A DNA stretch of 64,000 bases from Kibdelosporangium philippinense (GTDB lineage Bacteria > Actinomycetota > Actinomycetes > Mycobacteriales > Pseudonocardiaceae): contig NZ_JAJVCN010000004.1 in NCBI RefSeq assembly GCF_021390435.2, forward strand, positions 124,001 to 188,000, given 5' to 3'. Every line of letters starts with the position of its first letter. Position 1 is the first letter of the stretch. Positions 17,354 through 26,500 of the stretch are shown piece after piece. Under the pieces are notes generated by a model, which searched no databases, had not been told where the DNA came from, and saw only the letters and a program-made list of their open reading frames with translations. The position numbers were made by a program, and so were the translations under genes.

Positions 17354-17383
17354 GAAAACGTGAGCGGTTCGAGATTCGTTCCC
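17354..17383 (-). promoter_or_regulatory. SigH/SigR-type promoter of sigB
   Basis: On the minus strand GGGAAC (17383-17378), an 18-nt spacer, then cGTTTTC with the GTT at 17359-17357. This fits the GGAAY-N18-GTT consensus of SigR/SigH oxidative-stress sigma factors. Transcription would start near 17350, about 95 nt before the sigB start. Confidence 0.5.
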
Positions 17384-17458
17384 GCTTTCTCAAACTGGAT
17401 GACGTCACTGACGACCAACCGGTTGCGCCGCAGAGCCTGAGATATTCCTGAGAGATGA

Positions 17459-17474
17459 CCACTGTCCACAGTGG
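17459..17474. terminator. Short palindrome CCACTGT-CC-ACAGTGG
   Basis: A 7-bp inverted repeat with a 2-nt centre, 13 nt beyond the dtd stop. It could act as a weak terminator of dtd or a protein site upstream of sigB; not decided. Confidence 0.35.
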
Positions 17475-17486
17475 CTGAGAAAATCC

Positions 17487-17909
17487 TTAGATTTCGACGA
17501 GGACAGTGAACGGTCCGTCGTTCACACTCGTTACTTCCATCATGGCCCCGAATTCACCCGTTTCTACATGGGCTCCCCGATTGCGCAGCTCACGCACAAC
17601 TGCTCCGACAAGGGGTTCCGCCTGTTCGGGGCGTGCGGCGCTGATCCAGGACGGCCGCCGACCCTTACGGGTTTCCCCGTAGAGGGTGAACTGACTGACC
17701 ACCAACAGTGGCGCACCGGAAGTGGCACATGACTCTTCGTCGCGCAGAATCCGGAGCTCGAAGAGTTTTCGGGCCATGATCGCTGCCTTTTCGGGCGTAT
17801 CCGCCGTATGCACGCCCAGCAATACCAACAGGCCCGCGTCGATTGCCCCGACGACACGACTGTCCACAGTCACACTCGCGCTGAGCACGCGTGCCGCGAC
17901 TGCCCTCAC
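17487..17909 (-). CDS. dtd: D-aminoacyl-tRNA deacylase
   Basis: Removes D-amino acids (and glycine mischarged on tRNA-Ala) from tRNA. 140 residues, family-typical. Signature SQFTLYG and the cross-subunit Gly-Pro motif as NDGPFTVLVEI at the C-terminus. GTG start overlaps the stop of the upstream methyltransferase by 4 bp, so the two are coupled. Confidence 0.93.
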   Translation of the reverse strand: MRAVAARVLSASVTVDSRVVGAIDAGLLVLLGVHTADTPEKAAIMARKLFELRILRDEESCATSGAPLLVVSQFTLYGETRKGRRPSWISAARPEQAEPLVGAVVRELRNRGAHVETGEFGAMMEVTSVNDGPFTVLVEI

Positions 17910-19381
17910 GCTGGCACCAACATGCCATGCCGGACAAGCTCATCCACCAACGGAAGCGCGGCGACGATAAGCGCGTCGGTCGGCACGCCGTGCGCCGCGG
18001 CGAGCAATTCGAGCAAGTCTCCCAACGGCAACAGACCGCGACATCCCGCTAGCAATGCGCGCACGAGTTCGTCGATCTCGTGCTGCCAACCGGGACCGTC
18101 GGTGCGGTGCAGGCGACGGACGATGGTTTCCCATCCTTCATCGCCAGGTGACGAAACTTCTTCGAGGACAACCGATTCGGCCACCTTCAAGTGCGCTCGA
18201 AGCAGAGCGTCAGGTGACGAATGCACGCGCAGCCAGTCGATCCGGTCCAACCAGCCCGCGGCTTCCTGGCCAAGCGGATCGTCGAACGCGTGCCGCAAGT
18301 CCTCGCACACGATCCGTGGTTCGCCATCAGTCCGTCGCAGCGTCACAAAACCGAAGCCCACGCCGGCGACCTTGTTTTCCGCGAACCAGTCCAGCCACGC
18401 CGAGGCCCGCGCGGAGCCTTCGGCCGAACGTGGATCGATACCCGCGTCACGCAGCCACGTGCCCACATAGAGGTCCGGATCGGCGACATCTCGTTGCACG
18501 AACCACGCGTCCACCCCGCCGGGCAGCCATGACGTGACGCGCTCTTCCCAGTCCTGGCCCGGCAAATGCAGCCACGACGCGAGCAATTGGCCCACTCCGC
18601 CGCGTGTCAGATATTCCGGAAGCGCGGCGACTACGAGCGCGCTCGCGTCGTCACCAGCGAGTCCGGAATCGCGATACGTGTAGTCGACTCGGGACGGTCC
18701 GACGACAAACGGTGGATTGCACACCACTTGATCGAACCGTCGGCCAGTCACCGGTTCGAACCATTTGCCTTGGCGCGTCTCCACGTCCAGCCCATTGATC
18801 CGGAATGTCGCGTTTGCGAGCATCAAGGCGCGGGTGGACAAATCAGTCGCGGTAATGGTTCTCGCGTGTCTGGAGGCGTGCAACGCCTGCACGCCACAGC
18901 CAGTACCGAGATCCAGGACCGTTCCAACTGGACGGCGAATGGTCGCGCGAGCCAGGCTCAGCGACGCGTGCCCGACGCCCAGCACGTGGTCCACCGGCAC
19001 CTCGGAGCCGAGCTGGTCGGAGTCCAGGTCCGCGAACACCCACCACGAGCCTTGGTCGTCGGCGTAGGGGCGTACGTCCAGCCCGGCGCGTACGCGCTCG
19101 CCGCTCACCCGGACGAGTCCGGTGGCGACCGACTCCGGCCACGGCAGGACGCCCTTTACTTCCTGTTCGGGCAGTTCGTCACCGAGCAGGAAGAGTCGGA
19201 TGAGCGTGCCCAGCTCGGCGCCGTCCTTGGTCGCGCGGCGGGCGGGCTCCGGTTCGCCGCGGCCAAGCGCGGCGTGTGCGGACTCACCAATCAGGCGCAG
19301 TACTCCGTCAGCGTCGTAGCCGGCGCGCTCGAAGGCGTTCCGCAGAGCGGAACAGAACTCTGGGGAAAGATCATCGGCCAC
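17906..19381 (-). CDS. Class I SAM-dependent methyltransferase with NPPF motif
   Basis: 491 residues. Middle domain is a Rossmann methyltransferase: VLDLGTGCGVQALHAS (motif I, about residue 155) and VVCNPPFVVGPS (motif IV), the NPPY/F type that methylates exocyclic nitrogen or Gln amide nitrogen (HemK/RsmC/TrmN-like). The N-terminal 140 residues and C-terminal 200 residues are helical and of the kind found in large actinobacterial members. Target unknown; linkage to dtd hints at a translation role, by inference only. Confidence 0.85.
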   Translation of the reverse strand: MADDLSPEFCSALRNAFERAGYDADGVLRLIGESAHAALGRGEPEPARRATKDGAELGTLIRLFLLGDELPEQEVKGVLPWPESVATGLVRVSGERVRAGLDVRPYADDQGSWWVFADLDSDQLGSEVPVDHVLGVGHASLSLARATIRRPVGTVLDLGTGCGVQALHASRHARTITATDLSTRALMLANATFRINGLDVETRQGKWFEPVTGRRFDQVVCNPPFVVGPSRVDYTYRDSGLAGDDASALVVAALPEYLTRGGVGQLLASWLHLPGQDWEERVTSWLPGGVDAWFVQRDVADPDLYVGTWLRDAGIDPRSAEGSARASAWLDWFAENKVAGVGFGFVTLRRTDGEPRIVCEDLRHAFDDPLGQEAAGWLDRIDWLRVHSSPDALLRAHLKVAESVVLEEVSSPGDEGWETIVRRLHRTDGPGWQHEIDELVRALLAGCRGLLPLGDLLELLAAAHGVPTDALIVAALPLVDELVRHGMLVPA

Positions 19382-19457
19382 CGTGGAATAATTTCACGGC
19401 TGGGGCCCCGTGTCGCTTCGGGCCCGGAGTGGCAGGATGGGGCGTGGAGGTGGTGTT

Positions 19458-19808
19458 GTGAACAGCTCAGCGAAGAACCCTGATGAGCGCAGCGACACCC
19501 CGGTACTGATCACCGAGGCCGCGCCGTCGTTCAACGACGAACAGGCCGCACGCAAACGCAAGTACCTGACCATGATGGGCCTGCGTCTGCCGTGTTTGTT
19601 CCTGGCGTTGATCTTCGCCCAGGTCTCGTGGTGGCTGGCGCTCGGGTTCCTGGTGTTGTCGATCCCGCTGCCGTGGGCAGCCGTGCTGATCGCCAACGAC
19701 CGTCCGCCGCGCAAAGCGAAGCGGTTCAAGCGCTACAAGCACGAACAAGGCGTTCCGAGTACCACTGTGCTCGAGCGCTCGAACAACCACCAAATAATCG
19801 AGGGTTAA
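19458..19808 (+). CDS. DUF3099 membrane protein
   Basis: 116 residues from GTG at 19458 (GGAGG 7 nt upstream). Conserved N-terminal ITEAAPSFNDEQAARKRKY, two adjacent membrane helices (LRLPCLFLALIFAQVSWWLA and following), and a basic cytoplasmic tail. Function unknown. The same family lies next to sigB in mycobacteria. Stop overlaps the opposing psuK stop by 4 nt. Confidence 0.88.
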   Translation: MNSSAKNPDERSDTPVLITEAAPSFNDEQAARKRKYLTMMGLRLPCLFLALIFAQVSWWLALGFLVLSIPLPWAAVLIANDRPPRKAKRFKRYKHEQGVPSTTVLERSNNHQIIEG

Positions 19809-20659
19809 TTCAACGGAATCGCGCCGATCCCGCTGACGACTATGCTCGCCGCACCGACGCCTGCCCGCAAAGCCGCTTCCGGTGCCGCACCGGCCAGCCA
19901 TGCGGTCAGAAAACCGGCGTTGAAAGCGTCACCGGCGCCCGTCGAATCCATGCAGGACACCGATTCGGCCGGGACGGACACCGTCCCGGTGCGATCGGCC
20001 CAGCTGGCCCCAGCAGATCCAGCGGTGGCCGCGACCGCGGTGACGTAGTCGAACAGGCGATGGTCCTTGGACAGCAGCGCGAGCTCATCTTCGTTGGGCA
20101 GCAACAGATCGACGCCCTTGATCCAGTCAAGGAACTGGCCAGGATCGTGGATCAAAGCGGCCGACTGCGGGTCGACAGACGTGGTCAAGCCCTTGTCGTG
20201 CGCGGCTTTCAGCATCGCCAGACCCGCGTCCCGCGACTGTGGGTCGAGCAGGATGTACCCCGAAAGATGCAGGTGTTTCGAGGTTTCCAGCAGCTCGGGC
20301 CGTAGATCGCCGGGCTGAAGCCACGCACCCGCGCCATGATCGGGGAGCATGGTCCGTTGCCCGGTCTTGTCGACCATGATCACGACACAGCACGTCGCCG
20401 CGTTCGGATCGACCGCGAGCTCACACCGCACGCCGGCAGCCGAGAGATTGCTGAGCACCTGACGGCCAGCCATGTCATCACCGATACGCCCGACCAGTAC
20501 AACGTCCGCGCCCTGCTGGGCACACCAGGTCGCGGTGTTCGCGCCCGCGCCGCCCATCGTGATCCGAACTTGGGCGGAGGTGTCGCCGCCGTAGACGATC
20601 TCGCTGTTCGGCAGCACCACCACGTCAAGGCCAGCGTCCCCGACAACGAGGATGGTCAT
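19805..20659 (-). CDS. psuK: PfkB-family kinase, probable pseudouridine kinase
   Basis: 284 residues of the ribokinase superfamily: N-terminal GGAGANTATW substrate-lid region and C-terminal DSTGAGDAFNAGF with the anion hole and catalytic Asp. Function as pseudouridine kinase is inferred from its 4-bp overlap with psuG; together they break pseudouridine to uracil and ribose 5-phosphate. Slightly shorter than ribokinases, as usual for this group. Confidence 0.8.
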   Translation of the reverse strand: MTILVVGDAGLDVVVLPNSEIVYGGDTSAQVRITMGGAGANTATWCAQQGADVVLVGRIGDDMAGRQVLSNLSAAGVRCELAVDPNAATCCVVIMVDKTGQRTMLPDHGAGAWLQPGDLRPELLETSKHLHLSGYILLDPQSRDAGLAMLKAAHDKGLTTSVDPQSAALIHDPGQFLDWIKGVDLLLPNEDELALLSKDHRLFDYVTAVAATAGSAGASWADRTGTVSVPAESVSCMDSTGAGDAFNAGFLTAWLAGAAPEAALRAGVGAASIVVSGIGAIPLN

Positions 20660-21576
20660 TGACGTGCCGCCAGGTCGGCAGCGATCTGCGCGGCGAGGGT
20701 GACGTTGGACACGACAAGCGCCTCGTTGGCGTCCAAGCTCACGCCACTGCTCGCGGTGTGGAAGTGCTCAAGCAGGACAGGGGTGACGTCACGACCCTGC
20801 ACGCCGCGCTCGTCGAGCAGCCTGACCCCATCGGCCAACAGGCGATCGTGCAGCTCGCGGTCCATCTCGTACTCAGCAGGGATGGGGTTGGCGAGCAGAA
20901 TTCCTGAGTTCCCTGGCATGTGCAGGTGTGCGTGCACGATGTCAGCGGCCTGCTTGGCCGTATCGACCCGCCAGGGGAGCTTGTACGCGGATTCCCGCAG
21001 GTAGAAGGCGGGGAAGTGGTCGACCTGGTAGCCGATGACCGGCACCGAGCGGGTTTCCAGCAGCTCGAGGGTGGCCTCGATGTCCAGGACCGACTTCACC
21101 CCGGATGAGACGACGAGCACCGGGGTTTCGGCGAGCGCGTCGAGGTCGGCCGACACGTCCCACGAGGTGTGCTTGCCGGGAAGTGGTAGGTGCACGCCAC
21201 CCAGCCCGCCGGTCCCGAAGACCTTGATGCCCGCTGCATGCGCGATCGCCGCGGTGCTCGCGACGGTTGTTGCGCCGTCTTGGTTCATGGCGATCGCCGG
21301 GCCGAGGTCCCGCTTGGAGAGTTTGACCAGTCCCTCGGCCGCACAGACCCGGTCGATCTGCTGGCTGTCGAGGCCGACTCGGATCTTGCCGTCGAGGACC
21401 GCGATCGTGGCCGGGATCGCCCCTGCCTCCCGTACGACGGTTTCGAGGCGCTCGGCCACCTTGCGGTTACGGCCGGGCGGCAAACCATGGGAGAGGATCG
21501 TGCTTTCCAGGGCGACAACACCCTGACCCGCCGCGAGCGCGGCGCGTACTTCGTCAGCGATGGCGATACTGGTCAC
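20656..21576 (-). CDS. psuG: Pseudouridine-5'-phosphate glycosidase
   Basis: Cleaves the C-C glycosidic bond of pseudouridine 5'-phosphate. 306 residues from the GTG at 21576 (GGAAAG upstream), chosen over a 22-residue longer frame. Family motifs: VVALESTILSHGLP, GLVKLSKRDLGPAIA (catalytic Lys), GGLGGVHLP, VVSSGVKSVLDI, and LLANPIP with Asn. Upstream gene of a two-gene operon with the kinase. Confidence 0.93.
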   Translation of the reverse strand: MTSIAIADEVRAALAAGQGVVALESTILSHGLPPGRNRKVAERLETVVREAGAIPATIAVLDGKIRVGLDSQQIDRVCAAEGLVKLSKRDLGPAIAMNQDGATTVASTAAIAHAAGIKVFGTGGLGGVHLPLPGKHTSWDVSADLDALAETPVLVVSSGVKSVLDIEATLELLETRSVPVIGYQVDHFPAFYLRESAYKLPWRVDTAKQAADIVHAHLHMPGNSGILLANPIPAEYEMDRELHDRLLADGVRLLDERGVQGRDVTPVLLEHFHTASSGVSLDANEALVVSNVTLAAQIAADLAARQ

Positions 21577-21660
21577 GGACGCATTCTTTCCGGGCGGGCA
21601 GCCAAAGGTCCACTCGCGTCCGCCCGTTGGGGCAGTGGCCACTGCCCCAACGGTTCGCGA

Positions 21661-22053
21661 TTACTTTGTGGCGTCGATGACGAACGTGCGTCCCAGAGCA
21701 AGTAGCACGTGGTCGGCGGTGAGCAGGTCGAGCCCGAGTAGGCTGGCCTGGGCGATGATCAGCCGGTCGAACGGATCGTGACGAGCCAGTTCCGGGAACG
21801 CTGTCAACGCTTCGGCGTGCTCACCCGTGATCGGCAGGATCGTCAGGCCTTGCTCGACAAGCAGATCACTGAATTTGTCCGGAATCGTGAGCTTGCCGAG
21901 CATCGACTTGATCGTGAGTTCCCACACGGTGGCCGCCGACACGTGTACTCCGTCAGCGGCCAGTATCCGTTCGCGCGCAAGCTTTCCGAGCTTCGGACTG
22001 TCGTCGAGCAACCACAGCGCGACCTGGCTGTCAAGAAGCAGCACTGTCGTCAC
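21661..22053 (-). CDS. vapC: PIN-domain toxin VapC
   Basis: Putative Mg2+-dependent ribonuclease toxin. 130 residues with the PIN acidic quartet: Asp8 (LLLDSQV), Glu45 (TVWELTIKS), Asp93/Asp96 (RHDPFDRLIIAQA) and Asp114 (LTADHVL). The HDPFDRxIxAQA form is typical of the PIN subgroup paired with Phd/YefM antitoxins. Overlaps the antitoxin by 23 nt. Confidence 0.92.
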   Translation of the reverse strand: MTTVLLLDSQVALWLLDDSPKLGKLARERILAADGVHVSAATVWELTIKSMLGKLTIPDKFSDLLVEQGLTILPITGEHAEALTAFPELARHDPFDRLIIAQASLLGLDLLTADHVLLALGRTFVIDATK

Positions 22054-22279
22054 CGTAGAACATCTTCTGGATATCCGGATCCGTGCCGGTGAACGCGTTG
22101 TCGTCGTAGCTCAGCTCCCCTTTGAGCCCGCCGATGACGACCGGAGTGCGTTGGTGCGGAACAAGATCGGCGACCGGCTTGCCTGCCTTGGAGATGACCA
22201 CACGCTCACCGTTCGCGACCGCTTCGAGCAGTCGGGACAGATGAGTCTTCGCCTCGTGGATGTTGACGTTTACGGTCAC
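22031..22279 (-). CDS. vapB: Phd/YefM-type antitoxin VapB
   Basis: 82 residues; N-terminal DNA-binding Phd fold (NVNIHEAKTHLSRLLEAV, GERVVISKAGKPVADLVP) and an acidic C-terminal tail that would bind the toxin. GTG start at 22279. A 28-bp palindrome lies 14 bp upstream and is the likely autoregulatory operator. Confidence 0.93.
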   Translation of the reverse strand: MTVNVNIHEAKTHLSRLLEAVANGERVVISKAGKPVADLVPHQRTPVVIGGLKGELSYDDNAFTGTDPDIQKMFYGDDSAAS

Positions 22280-22292
22280 ACCCGTATGGTAC

Positions 22293-22320
22293 CTAGCTAG
22301 ACTTAGCTAAGTCCAGCTAG
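22293..22320. promoter_or_regulatory. Palindromic operator of the vapBC operon
   Basis: 28-bp palindrome with a single mismatched pair, built of CTAGCT and GACTTAGCTAAGTC units, AT-rich against the GC-rich background. Immediately upstream of the antitoxin start, it probably overlaps the promoter and binds VapB/VapBC. Confidence 0.8.
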
Positions 22321-22328
22321 GGTTATGT

Positions 22329-23138
22329 CTAATCGAAGATCGCCCGTGGCCTGGCTACTTCACGCAGCCATCCTTCGATTTGCTGTTCCCAGTTCGTTGC
22401 CCCGGCCTTGGCGTAGTCCACCGGGAAAGCTCCGATGAACGGACGACCCTGCGGCCCAAGCCCGCTGCCCTTGCCAACCCGGACCTTCTTCTGCACGTCC
22501 AGCACGACCTGCATGCCGGACGACCCGGCAAGGAAAGTCACCGCGACCTCAAGGAACGCCTGCGCGAAAGCGGGACTCGGGGCGAACCGGATCTCCTGGT
22601 AGAACGGCAACTGCTGATCAAGCCCAGTGATCTTGTTCTTCTCCAGCGCGCCAGCCCGGAACTGGAATCCCAGCCTCGCGAAGGCATCGAGAATCCGGTG
22701 CTGAGCAGGCAGCGGCTCGATCGCGATCGCGTCGATGTCCTGTGGATCGACCATGGATCCGCCGAGGTCGAGCACGGTTTGCAGGCCGATCGCCATCCCC
22801 GTCAGGTGCTTGCCGAGCACTGTCGTGATCGGGGTTTCCCACGGCAGATGCACCTCGAAGGGCACCGTCAGCGTCTGCCCGGCCCGCACCATCGCGTTGC
22901 TCGCCAGGTTGATGTTCTGGAACGGCATGTCCACCAGTGACACGTCCCCGCGCACGTCGGCTTGTTCGACCCTGGCGAGCAGGGTCACGCCCAGTCCTTG
23001 CACTTCTTGATCAACCTGGCCGCCGACCAGCATGATCTGGCCGCGTAATGGCCCGCCTGGCCGGACGTTGTGGTCGAGCAACTGCGCGTCGACCTTGGCA
23101 CCGCCCTGCCCGAAACTCGCCAGCACCTTGGAGAACAT
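22329..23138 (-). CDS. Spo0M-family sporulation-control protein
   Basis: 269 residues from ATG 23138; arrestin-like beta-sandwich family (SpoOM) first described in Bacillus sporulation control. Conserved features: start MFSKVLASFGQGGAKVD, GGPLRGQIMLVGGQVDQEV, TVPFEVHLPWETPIT and a C-terminal tail with R-ALIFD-like end. Function in actinobacteria is not established. Divergent from the DUF3039 gene across 48 bp. The upstream frame extension overlaps DUF3039 and is rejected. Confidence 0.87.
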   Translation of the reverse strand: MFSKVLASFGQGGAKVDAQLLDHNVRPGGPLRGQIMLVGGQVDQEVQGLGVTLLARVEQADVRGDVSLVDMPFQNINLASNAMVRAGQTLTVPFEVHLPWETPITTVLGKHLTGMAIGLQTVLDLGGSMVDPQDIDAIAIEPLPAQHRILDAFARLGFQFRAGALEKNKITGLDQQLPFYQEIRFAPSPAFAQAFLEVAVTFLAGSSGMQVVLDVQKKVRVGKGSGLGPQGRPFIGAFPVDYAKAGATNWEQQIEGWLREVARPRAIFD

Positions 23139-23186
23139 GCGCGCATCTAACCAGGATCGCCGGAGCTTTGATGCAGAATTGGTGTC

Positions 23187-23429
23187 GTGAGTACCTCCAC
23201 CCAGACGCTGCCTGATGTCGACACCCGTGATCAGACGAGTGACGACACCCCGAAGATGTTCCACTACGTGCAGAAGAACAAGATCGCCGAGAGTGCCGTG
23301 ATGGGCACCGTGGTGGTCGCGCTGTGCGGCGAGGTGTTCCCGGTGACCCGCTCACCGAAGCCGGGCTCGCCGGTCTGCCCCGAGTGCAAGCGCATCTTCG
23401 ACACGCTGGACCCGGGCAAAGACTCCTAG
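23187..23429 (+). CDS. DUF3039 zinc-ribbon-like protein
   Basis: 80 residues; conserved MFHYVQKNKIAESAV, then ALCGEVFPVTR and VCPECKRIF, giving Cys residues (LCG, CPEC) and His suited to one metal. Widely conserved in actinobacteria, function unknown. In mycobacteria the homologue also lies near sigB. GTG start. Confidence 0.9.
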   Translation: MSTSTQTLPDVDTRDQTSDDTPKMFHYVQKNKIAESAVMGTVVVALCGEVFPVTRSPKPGSPVCPECKRIFDTLDPGKDS

Positions 23430-23436
23430 ATCTTGA

Positions 23437-23520
23437 TGCCGTGAAGGTCGCCCTTGCTGCATTCAACGCGTCAAGGGAGGCCCTCGCGCGTCTAACGCCG
23501 CGAGGGTGACCTTCACGGCA
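23437..23520. terminator. 84-nt three-way foldable repeat, bidirectional terminator
   Basis: Outer 12-bp stem TGCCGTGAAGGT/ACCTTCACGGCA (23437-23448 with 23509-23520) encloses two hairpins: CCCTTG/CAAGGG (23451-23477) and CCCTCGCG/CGCGAGGG (23481-23506). Lies between the converging DUF3039 and RND genes, 2 nt from the RND stop. Confidence 0.75.
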
Positions 23521-23522
23521 AA

Positions 23523-26500
23523 TCAGTCCACGCCTGCCGGGATGCGCGGTTCTGATGCAGGTGCCCGCTTGGCGTCGCGGCGGTTGCGCGACCGCTCCTT
23601 GACCCGCTCGACCATCGTGTAGAGCGTCGGCACGAGCACTAGCGTCAGCAACGTCGAGCTGACCAGGCCACCGATCACGACCAGCGCGAGCGGCTTGCCG
23701 ATGAACGCGCCCTCGCCGGTCACGCCGAGCGCCATCGGCGCCAGCGCGAAGATGGTCGCCGCCGCGGTCATCAGGATCGGCCGCAGCCTGCGCCTGCCGC
23801 CCTCGATCACCGCCTCCTGAATCCCCATTCCTTGCCTGCGGTACTGGTTGACCAGGTCGATCAGCACGATCGCGTTCGTCACCACGATGCCGACGAGCAT
23901 CAGCAACCCGATCATCGCGGGCAGGCCGAGCGCGGTGTCCGTGATGAGCAGCAGGCCGAACGCGCCGGTCGCAGCGAACGGGATGGACACCAGCAGGATC
24001 AACGGCTGTACGAAGCTGCGGAACGTGGCCACCATGATCGAGAACACGATCACGATCGCCGCGAGCAGCGCGAGCCCGAGGTCAGCGAACGCTTCCTGCT
24101 GATCCGCGCTCACGCCACCGATCGCGTACGTCGCACCGCCGCTGAGCGTGAGGCCCTTCAGCGCCGCGTCCAGCTCCCGGTTCACCGTGCCGAGGTCCTT
24201 GCCGACCGGCTTCGCCGTCACATTCGCGCTGCGCTGGGAGTCACTGCGCTTGATCACCACCGGGCCCTCGACCGTCCGCACCTTCGCGATCCGCTCGAGC
24301 GGCACGATTCCGGTCGGTGTGACCAGCGGCAACGCCCTGATCGCGGCAACATCCCGTGGCGGCGTGCCCGATCGCAGCACGACCTGCTGACGCTCGCCCG
24401 CGATGGACACTTCAGCGACCGGGAACCCGGCGATCGCCTGGCTGGCCAGTTGGCCAACCGCGTCCGCGGTGAGCCCGGCCGCGGCGGCGGCACGCTCGTC
24501 CACATCGATCTGTACGCGGGGCGCGCTCACGGCCAGATCGCTTGTCACCTCGGACAATCCGCCGACGCCCGCTAGCTTCTGACGTACCTGCTCAGTCGCC
24601 GCACGCAATGCCTCGTCGGTCGGCGCGTTGACGGTCACGCTCACGTTGCTGCTGCCGAAACCGCTTGCCTCGGCACCGATTTTGACCTCGCCGATGCCCG
24701 GGCGGCTGGCCAGCTCCCCGGTGAGTTTCTGTTCAACGGCCTTGGTGTCGCTGCCTTTGCGCAACGTCACCTGGTAGCGGTTGGCCGAGGAGACCTGGCC
24801 GGTGAAGCCCGGTTCCGAGCCGATCGTGACCTGGTAGGCCTCGACCTCGCTTGTCGACGCCAGCACGCTCTCGACCTTCTTCGCCGCCTCGTCGCGGGTG
24901 GCGATACTGCTGCCGGGCGCCAGGGTCTGGCTGATGTTCACGCTGTTCGAGCCGGAGTCGAGGAAGTTGGTGTCCAATCTGGACAGTAGGCCGAACGTGC
25001 CGCCCAGTATCACCAAGGCAATCAGCAACGTCGTCCACCGGTACTTCGTGGCGAACCCGATCACCGGCACGTAACCGCGCTGCATCACGCTGCGCCGTTC
25101 CTTCTCATCGGCGCGCTCACGGATCGCGGCGGCGTCCTCGTCTGCCTTGGGCGGCTTGAGGAACCAGTACGCCAGCACCGGCACGATCGTCAGCGAGACG
25201 AGCAGGGAAGCCAGTAGCGCCACCGTGATCGTGATGGCGAACGGCGAGAACAGCTGCCCGGTCAAGCCGCCGACGAACGCGATCGGCAGGAACACCGCGA
25301 CCGTGGTCAGCGTGGACGCGGTCACCGCGCCAGCGACCTCGCGCACGCCGTCCAGCACCGCGCGTTGTTTGCCTTCGCCGTACGCCAGATGCCGTTTTAT
25401 GTTCTCCAGCACCACAATCGAGTCGTCGACCACGCGGCCGACCGCGATTGTCAATGCGCCCAACGTCAACAGGTTCAGCGACAGGTCGCCGGTCCACAGC
25501 GCCAGCAGCGCCACGAGCACCGACAACGGGATGGACACCGCGGTGACCAAAGTGGACCGGACGGACAGCAGGAACAGCAGGATCACCAGCACCGCGAACC
25601 CGAGACCGAGCAGGCCCTCGGTCGTCAGGCCGTTCACCGCTTCCTCGATGTACGGGCCCTGGTCGAAGATCACGGTCAGCTCGGCGCCGGTCGTCTGCCG
25701 CAGGCTGGTCAGCTTGTCCCGCACTGCCTTGGAGATGTCGACCGCGTTGCCGTCGGTGGTCATCATGATCGCGATGCCGAGGCTCGGCTTGCCGTTGGTC
25801 CGTGTCACCGAGGTCGCCGATGTCGCAGTGGCCAACTGCGATTCAACTGTCGCGACGTCCGCGAGCCGGACCGGTTGACGCTGACCGGCCAAGTACATGT
25901 TCCGCAAGGAATCCACGGACTCCAGTTGCGCGCCGACCTGAACGGTCAACGTCCGGTCGCCGTCGGTGAGCGCGCCTGCCGGAACCGGTTTGCCGACCGA
26001 TTGCAGCGCCGATATCAACGCGGCCGGTTGCACTCCGGCGATCGCGAGCTTGGCGTAATCCAGCGTGACCGTGACTGTTTCCTTGGCGGCGCCGGTGACG
26101 TTGACGTCACGCACGCCTGTGATCTTCTTCAGCTCTGGTACTGCTTCCGCGGCCAATTGGTCCGCGAGCTTCTGCTGATCCCCGGTTGTCCCCGCGGCGA
26201 GGACGACCGCGGGGAAGTCCGATGTGCTGCCCGCGGTCACGGTCGGCCGGATGTTCTGGGGCAGTTGCGTGCCGAGCCGGTTGATTGCCTGCTGCATACG
26301 GTCGACCGCGCGGTCCATGTCCGTGCCGAACCTGAACCGCGCCACGATCGACGCCACACCCTCGGCCGAGTCGGAGCTGACCTGCTCAAGGCCTTCGACG
26401 CCCTGCAGGCTGCTCTCGATCGGCTCGGTCACCTGTGCGGCGACCGCGTCCGGCGCCGCGCCGGGATACGGCGCCACGATCACCGCGGTCGGCGGCTGGA

